Shown piece by piece: positions 28,803 to 35,987 of a stretch of DNA of 64,000 nucleotides. Each line of letters starts with the position of its first letter. Position 1 is the first letter of the stretch. A program made the position numbers and the translations under genes. Source of the stretch: Clostridiales bacterium UBA3758 (GTDB taxonomy: Bacteria; Bacillota; Clostridia; Oscillospirales; Oscillospiraceae); NCBI GenBank assembly GCA_002371675.1, contig DFGE01000015.1:62001-126000 (forward strand), read 5' to 3'. Below the pieces are notes generated by a model, which saw only the letters and a program-made list of their open reading frames with translations, ran no database searches and was not told the DNA's origin.

Positions 28803-31154
28803 ATGAACGAAGAGATCCTCGCCGCGCTCGCCAAGGAGCTGAAGATCGGCGAACAGCAGGTGCGCAGCACCCTGGAAATGTTGGAACAGGGGGATACCGT
28901 CCCCTTTATCGCTCGCTACCGCAAGGAGCAGACGGGCGGCCTGGATGAGGAGCAGATCCTCGCCATCCAGAAGCAGTACGACTACGAAAACCGCCTCGCC
29001 GAGCGCAAGGAGGACGTCCTGCGTCTCATCGCCGAGCAGGGCAAGCTCACCGACGAGATCCGCGAGAGCGTCCTGAGCTGCACGAAGCTCTCCCAGGTAG
29101 AGGATGTCTACCGTCCCTATATGCAGAAGAAAAAGACCCGCGCCGCCGCGGCCATCAAGGTCGGGCTCCAGCCCCTGGCGGACTGGCTGCTCGCTCTGCC
29201 CGAGAGCGGAGACGTGGAGGCAGAGGCGCAGAAATATGTCACCGAGGAGGTCGCCGACGCCGCGGCAGCGCTCCAGGGCGCGCGCGATATCATCGCCGAG
29301 GCCGTGAGCGACAATGCCCAGCAGCGCTGGGACTTCAAGGACAGCATCCTCAAGGCGGGCTCCGTCGTCACCAAAAAGAAAAAGGACGCGGAGGACGAGA
29401 AAGAGGTCTACCGCAATTACTATGACTACACGGAACGCCTGAGCACCCTCGCAGACCACCGCATCATGGCCATCGACCGCGCCGAGAAGGAAAAGGTCAT
29501 CAGCGTCTCCCTGAGCTTTGACGACGCGCTGCTCAAGCGCAAGGCTCTGCTGGCGCTGCTCAAGAACAAGGAGACCGTCGCTGAGGCGCAGCTCCGTCTC
29601 GCGGCGGAGGACGGCTGCGACCGGCTGCTCTTCCCCTCCATAGAGCGCGAGATCCGCTCCGAGCTCTCCGAGCGCGCGCAGAGGAGCTCCATTGAGATCT
29701 TCTCCGCCAACCTCGAAAAGCTCCTGCTGCAGCCGCCGCTCACCGGGCGCGTGATCCTCGGCTTTGACCCCGGCTTCTATAACGGCTGCAAGCTCGCCGT
29801 CATCGACGAGACCGGCCGCATGCTCACTGTGGACAAGGTCTTTCCCTTCCGCGGCAAGAACGTCGACCTCGTGCCCTCCAAGCAGAAGCTCCTCATGCTC
29901 ATCCGCAAGTACGGCGTGAAGATCGTCGCCATCGGCAACGGCACCGCCTCGCGCGAGAGCGAGCAGCTCATCGCGGAGCTCATCCGCGAAAATGGGCTCG
30001 ACGTGAGCTACGCCATCGTCTCCGAGGCCGGCGCCTCCGTCTGGTCCGCGCAGGAGGCTGCGCGCAAGGAGTTCCCGGACATGCCCGTCGAGGAGCGCAG
30101 CGCCGTCTCCATCGCGCGCCGCCTGCTCGACCCCCTGGCCGAGCTCATCAAAATCGACCCCAAATCCATCGGCGTCGGCCAATATCAGCACGATCTGCCC
30201 CAGAAAGCGCTGACCGAGCGGCTGGACGAAGCCGTCATGAAGTGTGTCAACCGCACAGGCGCCGATCTCAACACCGCCTCCAGCGAGCTGCTGACCCACA
30301 TCTCCGGCCTCAACGCCGCCATCGCCGGCGAGATCGTGAACTACCGCAACGAGAACGGCCGCTTCTCCAACCGCAGCCAGCTGCTCAAGGTCAAGCGCCT
30401 CGGCCCCAAGGCCTTCAAGCAGTGCGCCGGCTTCCTGCGTATCAAGGACGGGGACGAGCCCCTTGACCAGACCGCCATCCACCCCGAGAGCTACGAGGCA
30501 GCGCGCAGCCTCATGGCCGCCTGCGGCATCCGCGCCCTCGGAGAGAAGGACGCCGAGTTCCCCGCCGAGAAGACCGCACCCCTGGGCATCGACCCCTACA
30601 CTCTGCATGACATCGAGGACGCCATCCGCCAGCCCCTGCGCGACTACCGCGAGCAGTTCGACGGCGCGCTCCTGCGCAGCGACATCCTTGATATCAGCGA
30701 CCTGAAGGTGGGCGACAGGCTCTCCGGCACGGTGCGCAACGTTGTGAATTTCGGCGCCTTCGTGGATATCGGCCTGCATGAGGACGGCCTGGTGCATGTC
30801 TCGCGCATGTCCGAGAAGCGCAACGTCAATCCCATGGACGTGGTCTCCGTGGGCGACATCGTGGAGGTCTGGGTGCACGAGATCGACGCCGAGCGCGAGC
30901 GCATCGCCCTCTCGCTGCTGCCGCCCGAGAAGCTCAAGGCACGCGACGAGAAGCGCAGTGCAGAGCGCAGCCGCCCCCGCCGCGATGAGGGGAAGCGTCA
31001 GAGCCGGCCGGGCGGACAGAGCGGGCAGAATCCCCGGAATGACCGGAACGCCCGAAACGACCGGAACCGCCCCCGCGAGCAGAAGCCCAAACAGCCCGAG
31101 CTGAACATGGAGGACGCTCTCGCCGCTCTGCGCGCGAAATTCAAAGGGAACTGA
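28803..31154 (+). CDS. tex: Tex-family RNA-binding transcription accessory protein
   Basis: 783 residues from ATG 28803 (AAGGAACAC upstream). Domain order is that of Tex: N-terminal helical region (TVPFIARYRKEQTGGLDEEQI), a YqgF/RNase H-like domain (about 325-450, FDPGFYNGCKLAVID), helix-hairpin-helix pair (about 480-620, ELLTHISGLNAAIAGEIVNYR), and an S1 domain (about 640-715, GDRLSGTVRNVVNFGAFVDIGLHEDGLVHVS). The last 60 residues are a disordered Arg/Asn/Gln-rich tail with repeated RND/RNAR-like units. Tex proteins bind RNA and affect transcription and, in several pathogens, toxin expression. It is monocistronic, divergent from hutH. Confidence 0.95.
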   Translation: MNEEILAALAKELKIGEQQVRSTLEMLEQGDTVPFIARYRKEQTGGLDEEQILAIQKQYDYENRLAERKEDVLRLIAEQGKLTDEIRESVLSCTKLSQVEDVYRPYMQKKKTRAAAAIKVGLQPLADWLLALPESGDVEAEAQKYVTEEVADAAAALQGARDIIAEAVSDNAQQRWDFKDSILKAGSVVTKKKKDAEDEKEVYRNYYDYTERLSTLADHRIMAIDRAEKEKVISVSLSFDDALLKRKALLALLKNKETVAEAQLRLAAEDGCDRLLFPSIEREIRSELSERAQRSSIEIFSANLEKLLLQPPLTGRVILGFDPGFYNGCKLAVIDETGRMLTVDKVFPFRGKNVDLVPSKQKLLMLIRKYGVKIVAIGNGTASRESEQLIAELIRENGLDVSYAIVSEAGASVWSAQEAARKEFPDMPVEERSAVSIARRLLDPLAELIKIDPKSIGVGQYQHDLPQKALTERLDEAVMKCVNRTGADLNTASSELLTHISGLNAAIAGEIVNYRNENGRFSNRSQLLKVKRLGPKAFKQCAGFLRIKDGDEPLDQTAIHPESYEAARSLMAACGIRALGEKDAEFPAEKTAPLGIDPYTLHDIEDAIRQPLRDYREQFDGALLRSDILDISDLKVGDRLSGTVRNVVNFGAFVDIGLHEDGLVHVSRMSEKRNVNPMDVVSVGDIVEVWVHEIDAERERIALSLLPPEKLKARDEKRSAERSRPRRDEGKRQSRPGGQSGQNPRNDRNARNDRNRPREQKPKQPELNMEDALAALRAKFKGN

Positions 31155-31161
31155 GAATCAG

Positions 31162-31196
31162 AAAACAACGCCGCCGGAATTTCCCGGCGGCGTTTG
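31162..31196. terminator. Bidirectional terminator between tex and the ECF S gene
   Basis: 11-bp perfect stem AACGCCGCCGG with its complement, flanked by GAAAAC on the left and GTTTGC on the right. Confidence 0.85.
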
Positions 31197-31197
31197 C

Positions 31198-31737
31198 TTA
31201 TGGAGTTTTGCCCGGCGTCCCGCTGCGGAGCAGGGCGCTCATCACCTTGTAAAGCGGGCGGAAGAGGATCAGCGTGAGGACGAAATTGCTCACGCAGTGC
31301 GTCACGTCGAAGGCAATGCCGTTGATCCACATGGCCAGATACATTTCCCAGCCGCCGTTGATGAAAAAATAGGGAATGTACATCAGCGGCCCGAAGCAGA
31401 GCCCGTAGGCCCCGGCGAGCACCGCCCAGATCACCGCAGAATCGTTTTTCCGCAGCAGCATCGCGGCGATCACCAGGATCGGCCAGACGAAGATGTAGCT
31501 GAACCACCAGACGCCGAAGCCAAAAATCAAGCCCTCGAGCATCACGTAGATGCCCACGCTGTAGAGCGCCTTCCAGCCGAAGAACACCACCGTGAGGATG
31601 ATGAGCACGCTGTTGAGGTTGACGTTGGGGATGGAGGCGAGGGCAAACTTCGTCGCGAAGATCAGCGCCCCCATCAGCGCGAGGATGCAGATCTCGCGCG
31701 CGGAGAGCTTACCAGCCGATCGTGAGGGTGAGCTCAT
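31198..31737 (-). CDS. ECF transporter S component, probably for cobalamin or a corrinoid
   Basis: 179 residues with six hydrophobic segments. The N-terminal LSAREICILALMGALIFATKFALASIPNV region is the usual EcfT-contacting helix of S components, with the small-residue pattern. The ATG overlaps the end of the DUF4430 gene by 29 nt and is the only plausible start. S components give substrate specificity to a shared EcfA-EcfA'-EcfT module encoded elsewhere. Its partner gene and the B12 riboswitch ahead of the operon point to vitamin B12 or a precursor as substrate (inference). Confidence 0.85.
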   Translation of the reverse strand: MSSPSRSAGKLSAREICILALMGALIFATKFALASIPNVNLNSVLIILTVVFFGWKALYSVGIYVMLEGLIFGFGVWWFSYIFVWPILVIAAMLLRKNDSAVIWAVLAGAYGLCFGPLMYIPYFFINGGWEMYLAMWINGIAFDVTHCVSNFVLTLILFRPLYKVMSALLRSGTPGKTP

Positions 31738-32107
31738 AGTGCTCGCCGTCCGCGATCATGGTGTCGTCCGCGCCGGTCGGCGTCATCTCGCCGTCCTTGG
31801 TCAGAGCCCACCACTCCTGATTGGCGGAGTCGGCGGTCTCTCCGTCGACGGTCTCGATGAACAGGCCGTACTCGCTCTCGGAGCCGGCGATCAGTCCCTC
31901 CTGCTCGAGCGCGCCGCGGAGATTCTCGGCGTCAGTCGTGATGCGAAATTCCTTCGTGCTCTCGTCCTTGTGGGTCACGACCACGGTGATGGTTTTGCCG
32001 CCGGCCTGAGCCTGGGGCTTGAGGGCGTTCGCGAGGAGCAGGGCGCCGATGACCACGACAAGCAGGACGGCCACGGCAATGATGATGTTTCTGGTTTTCT
32101 TGGACAT
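31709..32107 (-). CDS. Membrane-anchored DUF4430 (transcobalamin C-terminal-like) protein
   Basis: 132 residues from ATG 32107, preceded by AAAGGGGG. One N-terminal helix (about 8-26, IIIAVAVLLVVVIGALLLA) anchors it outside the cell membrane; there is no lipobox cysteine. The rest (about 38-130) is a DUF4430 domain: EFRITTDAENLRGALEQEGL, then GLFIETVDGETAD, QEWWALTKDGEM and a terminal YELTLTIGW strand. This domain resembles the C-terminal beta-domain of transcobalamin and intrinsic factor, which helps enclose B12. With the riboswitch and S component it likely captures corrinoid at the cell surface. Confidence 0.87.
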   Translation of the reverse strand: MSKKTRNIIIAVAVLLVVVIGALLLANALKPQAQAGGKTITVVVTHKDESTKEFRITTDAENLRGALEQEGLIAGSESEYGLFIETVDGETADSANQEWWALTKDGEMTPTGADDTMIADGEHYELTLTIGW

Positions 32108-32225
32108 ATTGTCCCCCTTTCTTGTATTTCGGAAATCGCACCAAGAAGAAAGAGCGGCGCAGCGCGCCTGTGTTTCAACCGGGTTCCGCGGTTCTTCGTG
32201 CGACACAGCAGAGATTTTTTGCTGT

Positions 32226-32382
32226 CCGGGCAGGTTTTCTGACTTCGGGGGCGTTCGCCCCGCTTCACAGTGACGGCCTCGCGAGGGAATGATGCGCCGC
32301 TATTGGCGCATTTCACCCAGATTCCCCTGTTGACTGCCTCGCCGGAGTGACCCGGCGGACAGATCCCGGTCCGATTGCTTGC
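32226..32382 (-). ncRNA. Cobalamin riboswitch
   Basis: Read on the minus strand: GGGAATCTGGGTGAAATGCG (the conserved GGGAA..GGTGAAA block), then a P6-like hairpin region, CCGTCACTGTGAAGCGGG (matching the CnACTGT core) and the B12 box GTCAGAAAACCTGCC near the 3' end. Order and spacing fit the class. A promoter lies just upstream at 32389-32417 and the DUF4430 gene starts about 120 nt downstream, so adenosyl- or other cobalamin should repress the DUF4430-ECF S operon. Confidence 0.93.
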
Positions 32383-32388
32383 AAGGGC

Positions 32389-32417
32389 AGTATAGCAGAT
32401 GCGGCGCTATTCTGCAA
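32389..32417 (-). promoter_or_regulatory. Promoter of the riboswitch-controlled operon
   Basis: Minus strand TTGCAG, 17-bp spacer, TATACT; predicted start near 32382, at the 5' edge of the riboswitch. Confidence 0.7.
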
Positions 32418-32426
32418 TCCAAAGCT

Positions 32427-32454
32427 TTGCAGGGCTTCGGTTTTATGATAGAAT
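32427..32454 (+). promoter_or_regulatory. Promoter of the two-component system
   Basis: TTGCAG, 16-bp spacer, TAGAAT with a TG extension. Confidence 0.5.
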
Positions 32455-32489
32455 GAAACAAAAAAAGAAGCGAACAAGGAGGAAGGCCC

Positions 32490-33164
32490 ATGCGCGTACT
32501 GGTCGTAGAGGACGAAAAGACGCTCAACCGTATCATTACCGAGGCGCTCGAGGACGAGGGCTACAGCGCTGACAGCTGCTTTAACGGCCAGGAGGCGCTG
32601 GAATACTGCGCCTGCGCGCGCTACGACGTTGTCATCCTCGACGTGATGATGCCCAAACTCGACGGTCTGGAGGTCGTGCGGACCCTGCGCCGCCAGGGCG
32701 ACAACACCCCGGTGCTCTTTCTGACCGCGCGCGACAGCGTGGAGGACCGCGTCGAGGGATTGGAGAGCGGGGGAGACTATTACCTCGTCAAGCCCTTTGA
32801 CTTCCGCGAGCTCATGGCGGTAGTGCGCGTGATGGCCCGCAAGACCACCGACAACCGCTCCAACGTCTACACCGTGGGCGACCTGGTGCTGGACGCTGCG
32901 GCGCACACCGTCTCCCGCGCCGGCAAAGCCATCGAGCTCACCGCCAAGGAATTTGCGCTGCTGGAATACATGATGCGCAACCGCGGCGTCGTGCTGACGC
33001 GGGAGATGATCGAAAACAATCTTTGGAACTTTGAATACGAGGGCGGCACGAACATCGTGGACGTCTACGTGGGCTATCTGCGGCGGAAGATGGATACGGG
33101 CTTTGACAAGAAGCTCATCCATACCGTCTGGGGCGCCGGATGGGTGCTCAGGGAGGATCCATGA
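32490..33164 (+). CDS. OmpR/PhoB-family response regulator
   Basis: 224 residues, AAGGAGG ribosome site. The receiver domain (1-118) has the acidic pair in VVEDE, the phospho-acceptor Asp 51 in VVILDVMMPKLDG, Thr in FLTARDSVEDR and Lys in LVKPFDF. The C-terminal winged helix (about 130-222) includes ELTAKEFALLEYMMRNRGVVLTRE and the recognition part NIVDVYVGYLRRKMD. Its stop overlaps the kinase start, so the two form a translationally coupled pair. Target genes are not evident. Confidence 0.95.
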   Translation: MRVLVVEDEKTLNRIITEALEDEGYSADSCFNGQEALEYCACARYDVVILDVMMPKLDGLEVVRTLRRQGDNTPVLFLTARDSVEDRVEGLESGGDYYLVKPFDFRELMAVVRVMARKTTDNRSNVYTVGDLVLDAAAHTVSRAGKAIELTAKEFALLEYMMRNRGVVLTREMIENNLWNFEYEGGTNIVDVYVGYLRRKMDTGFDKKLIHTVWGAGWVLREDP

Positions 33165-34543
33165 AGCGCAGGGAGAAGCACCTTCTGCAGCTGAGCGGGA
33201 GTCCGGTCATCACCGTCTCGGCCAAGCTGCGCCTGGCAATCTGGCTGACGCTGATGGTACTGCTGCTGGCGGCGCTGGTATTCGGCGGCGTGCTGTTCCT
33301 CAACCGCAGCGCCATGGTCGGCGACCCTGTTCAGGATCTCGTGGGGACGGTGGAGAAAGCTGTCTCCTCGGCGGAGCTTGAGGACGGCGCCGTCGATTGG
33401 GAGGAGCTCAGCACCTATTCCCACGGAGCCTACTGCGTGTATTATGACGCGGAGGGAAAGCTGATGCAGGCCGCGCTCCCCGAGGAGCTGGATCTGAGCG
33501 GCCTGGAATTTCGCGACAACACCATCCGCACCGAGCGCATCGGCGGCGCGGAGTACTATGTATACGATAACTTTGTGGATCTGGGCGGCACGGGCTTCTG
33601 GGCGCGCGGCCTCATCTCCACGATGGGCGGCAACGGGATCACCCACGCCATTACGGTCATCACCCTGAGCCTGGTTCCGATCCTGCTGATCCTTACGCTT
33701 GCCGGCAGCTGGGCCATCTCCTGGGACACCTTCCGCCCCATGGAGAAGATCCTCTCCATGGCGGACTCCATCTCGAGCGGCGACGATCTCTCCGCCCGCA
33801 TCGACCTCAAGCGAGGCTCCCTGGAGATGCTGCGCCTGAGTCAGGCCTTTGACCGGATGTTCGAGCGCCTGGAGCGCTCCTTCAACGCCGAGCGGCAGTT
33901 CGCCTCCGACGCCTCGCATGAGCTGCGCACGCCCATCACGGTCATCCTCGCCGCCTGCGACCGTGCGCGGCGCAAGGCCAGAACGCCGGAGCAGTACAGC
34001 GATGCGCTCTCCACTGTGGAGGAGCAGGCGCGCAGCATGTCATCGCTCGTGCAGGAGCTGCTGAGTCTCACACGCATCGAGCACAATACCGGGCGCTATC
34101 TCCTGCGGGACGCGGAACTGAGCGGCTTCGTGGCCTCCTGCTGCGAGGAGTTCACGCCTGCCGACGCCAAGGGCATCACGCTGCAGACGGAGATCACGCC
34201 GGGGCTTCGCGCAAAATATAATCCCGCGCTCTACTCGCGCATCATGCAGAATCTCCTGCAGAACGCGTATCGCTACGGCCGCGAGAACGGGCAGATCCGC
34301 GTGCGGCTCTACCCCGACGGTGCGAAGACCGTCCTCGAGGTCGAGGACGACGGCGTGGGCATCGCCCCCGAAGACCTGGACAAGGTGTGGCAGCGCTTCT
34401 GGCAGGCCGACCCCTCCCACAGCGAGGGCGGCTCCAGCGGCCTCGGCCTGGCGATGGTGCAGGAGATCGCCGAGCTGCACGGCGGCAAGGCCACTGTCCG
34501 CAGCGAACCGGGCAAGGGCAGCGTCTTTACCGTCACAATCTGA
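33161..34543 (+). CDS. Membrane sensor histidine kinase
   Basis: 460 residues from ATG 33161, overlapping the regulator stop by 4 nt. Two membrane helices (about 25-48 and 165-190) enclose a ~115-residue extracellular sensor without recognisable domain. A HAMP region follows, then the dimerisation/phospho-acceptor helix with His 253 in FASDASHELRTPITVI, the N box LLQNAYRYGREN, and the G boxes DDGVGIAPED and GSSGLGLAMVQ. It resembles the ArlS/CssS type of kinase. The signal is unknown. Confidence 0.94.
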   Translation: MKRREKHLLQLSGSPVITVSAKLRLAIWLTLMVLLLAALVFGGVLFLNRSAMVGDPVQDLVGTVEKAVSSAELEDGAVDWEELSTYSHGAYCVYYDAEGKLMQAALPEELDLSGLEFRDNTIRTERIGGAEYYVYDNFVDLGGTGFWARGLISTMGGNGITHAITVITLSLVPILLILTLAGSWAISWDTFRPMEKILSMADSISSGDDLSARIDLKRGSLEMLRLSQAFDRMFERLERSFNAERQFASDASHELRTPITVILAACDRARRKARTPEQYSDALSTVEEQARSMSSLVQELLSLTRIEHNTGRYLLRDAELSGFVASCCEEFTPADAKGITLQTEITPGLRAKYNPALYSRIMQNLLQNAYRYGRENGQIRVRLYPDGAKTVLEVEDDGVGIAPEDLDKVWQRFWQADPSHSEGGSSGLGLAMVQEIAELHGGKATVRSEPGKGSVFTVTI

Positions 34544-34597
34544 CACGATCAAAAGCGGGTCTGTTGCAAAATAAGGATGAGTGCGTAAATGCGCACT

Positions 34598-34763
34598 GAT
34601 ACTAACACCTAATAAAAACCTTTGAATCTTTCCGGCCAGAATTGTGCCATACTTTGTTGGCGGCCTTGACCATATATCTCCATTATGCTCTGCGGCCGCC
34701 GCCTCGTCTGGCGCAATTCTGTCTCGGAAATCTTTCTAAAGCTTTTTATCAGGTATTAGTATA
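34598..34763. repeat. Palindromic MITE-like repeat, about 165 bp
   Basis: Imperfect ~50-bp inverted arms: 34598-34649 begins ATACTAACACCTAATAAAAA, and the complement of 34709-34762 begins ATACTAATACCTGATAAAAA; both end near CAGAATTGYGCCA. An inner GGCGGCC/GGCCGCC extends the fold. A deleted relative is at 24564. No gene inside. Confidence 0.75.
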
Positions 34764-34766
34764 CTT

Positions 34767-34915
34767 CGTAGGGGCGGCGGCTCTGCCCCGCCCGGCGGCG
34801 CAACAGTAAACATAGAAAAATGTTCGGCGAATTCGCAGCTTGTACGAATTCGCCGAACATTTTTGCCATTCATATAATCTGATGCTGCCGGGAGGGCACA
34901 AGGCCCTCCCCTACG
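34767..34915. repeat. Inverted pair of CGTAGGGG hairpin repeats around a perfect 20-bp palindrome
   Basis: Outer arms are CGTAGGGGCGGCGG...CCCGCCCGG (34767-34794) and the inverted CCGGGAGGGC...CCCCTACG (34888-34915); each is itself a hairpin. Between them, 34816-34835 and 34845-34864 form a perfect 20-bp stem (AAAAATGTTCGGCGAATTCG) flanked by A and T runs, which could end transcription in both directions. Confidence 0.7.
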
Positions 34916-34953
34916 ATGCAGCCAGAGTTTTCGCATTTTGCAACAGTCCCGCT

Positions 34954-35550
34954 TTATTGCGTGGTGCCATCCGTCCTCCCGAAGAGCTCGCCCCAGAGCT
35001 CGAGGATGCGAAAGCGCAGCTCGTAGCCCTCCTCCTCGCTCACCAGTGCGAAGTCCTCTGGCGCGAGCGCCTCGCGCAGCGTGTCCTCATCGGCGCGCAG
35101 GCAGAGCGTCGGGAACACGACGCACCACCAGTTGTGCCCGCGCCCCTCTCCGAGCACGACGCGCAGCGCCTTATATCGCCCGGCCGGCAGGACGAAGGAG
35201 CCGTAATCCCGGGTGGGGAAGCGCTCCGCAGTGAGCGTCACGGTCACGGCGCGGCCCTCCGCTGCCTCCTCGGCGGCGCGCTGCACCTCGGAGAGATGCC
35301 CGGAGAGGATCGCCTCGGCCTCCGCCGCACTCCCTGCGCCGCGCAGCAGAGGCTGCACCCGGGTGAGGACCGCGTCGCGCACACGCAGCTTCAGCGCCTG
35401 CTCCTCCGGCGCGTCCGATACCGCCAGCACATGCAGCCGCAGCAGACTCTGCGCGAGAGCCGCCTGTCGTCCCTCGGCCCAGACACCGCTCAGCAGCGCG
35501 AGGCAGAGCGCAAGCAGCGCAGCCTTTTCCCAGAGATACAGCTTTTGCAT
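34954..35550 (-). CDS. spoIIR: Stage II sporulation protein R
   Basis: 198 residues from ATG 35550 (a TTG at 35565 would add five). SpoIIR is made in the forespore and secreted to trigger SpoIIGA processing of pro-sigma-E in the mother cell. It has an export helix (about 8-26) and the family blocks SLLRLHVLAVSDAPEEQALKLRVRDAVL, YGSFVLPAGRYKALRVVLGEG and GHNWWCVVFPTLC. The stop codon lies within the terminal repeat of the adjacent mobile element, so the last residues may have been altered by that insertion. No strong ribosome site is visible. Confidence 0.95.
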   Translation of the reverse strand: MQKLYLWEKAALLALCLALLSGVWAEGRQAALAQSLLRLHVLAVSDAPEEQALKLRVRDAVLTRVQPLLRGAGSAAEAEAILSGHLSEVQRAAEEAAEGRAVTVTLTAERFPTRDYGSFVLPAGRYKALRVVLGEGRGHNWWCVVFPTLCLRADEDTLREALAPEDFALVSEEEGYELRFRILELWGELFGRTDGTTQ

Positions 35551-35558
35551 AAAAACAC

Positions 35559-35594
35559 CGTCCAAACTCAGCTTTTACGCAGAGTATGGACGGT
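35559..35594 (-). terminator. Terminator between DUF1653 gene and spoIIR
   Basis: ACCGTCCATACTC/GAGTTTGGACGGT stem (one mismatch) followed on the minus strand by GTTTTT, which runs straight into the spoIIR ATG. Confidence 0.75.
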
Positions 35595-35611
35595 TTCCGG
35601 GCATTTTATAC
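35582..35611 (-). promoter_or_regulatory. Candidate sigma-F type promoter for spoIIR
   Basis: Minus strand GTATA, 15-bp spacer, GTCCATACTC, compared with the forespore consensus GYATA-N15-GGnnAnAnT. One mismatch at the second G of the -10. Known sigma-F control of spoIIR in Bacillus supports it. Confidence 0.4.
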
Positions 35612-35618
35612 CGGCGTG

Positions 35619-35834
35619 TTACTCCTCGATCCGCGTGAAGCGGGGCGCGCGTCTGCCGTCTCGCTCGACGATCTCATTCCACATGCTCGCCGGCCGCACC
35701 CAAAGTCCGCGCTCCCCGTAGAGCGCGCGGTAGACCACCATTTCCTCCTCGGTCTCACTGTGGCGCGCCGTAAAGAGCACCTCGTATTCCTTTCCCTTGA
35801 AATGCCGGTAGCGGCCGGGCTCTACCGTTCCCAT
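35619..35834 (-). CDS. DUF1653-domain protein
   Basis: 71 residues from ATG 35834, with AAAGGAGG upstream. The whole protein is a DUF1653 domain: GRYRHFKGKEYEVLFTARHSETEEEMVVYRALYGERGLWVRP, then MWNEIVERDG and a short tail. These small cytoplasmic proteins have an SH3-like barrel prediction and no established function. It ends in a terminator in front of spoIIR and is divergent from degV. Confidence 0.9.
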   Translation of the reverse strand: MGTVEPGRYRHFKGKEYEVLFTARHSETEEEMVVYRALYGERGLWVRPASMWNEIVERDGRRAPRFTRIEE

Positions 35835-35915
35835 TGCCTTGCCTCCTTTGAAAAGAAATCCTTCTAAGCTTATCATAGCGCTTCTCTCCCGCGCAGGCAA
35901 TCATTTTCGGCAATT

Positions 35916-35951
35916 TTGTCTATTTTATGTATGGGGATAAAATGATATAAT
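35916..35951 (+). promoter_or_regulatory. Promoter region of degV
   Basis: Two overlapping options: TTGTCT, 16-bp spacer, TAAAAT (35916-35943), or a TATAAT at 35946-35951 with a weak TTTTAT -35. Both lie in the arm of a palindrome. Confidence 0.5.
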
Positions 35952-35966
35952 AAAGTATCATTTTAT
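35937..35966. promoter_or_regulatory. Perfect palindrome over the degV promoter, candidate operator
   Basis: ATAAAATGATA, 8 nt, TATCATTTTAT: 11-bp perfect arms covering the -10 box. It is AT-rich without a U-tract, so it looks like a repressor site rather than a terminator. Confidence 0.5.
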
Positions 35967-35987
35967 AAACTTGAAAAGGAACACGAT

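Larger units (their letters stand above)
34551..34956. mobile_element. Noncoding nested-repeat element with IS6-like terminal inverted repeats
   Basis: About 406 bp with no gene. The ends are 22-bp inverted repeats (34551-34572 and 34935-34956; AAAGCGGGTCTGTTGCAAAAT on the left, 20 of 22 positions matching). The core GGGNCTGTTGCAAAAT closely resembles IS6-family ends such as those of IS26 and IS257, whose common part is CTGTTGCAAA. Inside are two further palindromic elements. The right end includes the spoIIR stop codon; the left end starts 8 nt after the kinase gene. Probably a non-autonomous element, now between two convergent genes. No transposase or target duplication is visible. Confidence 0.55.

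Noticed and set aside
28668..30878. Minus-strand open frame of more than 700 codons opposite tex
   Set aside because: Shadow of tex with no recognisable motif.
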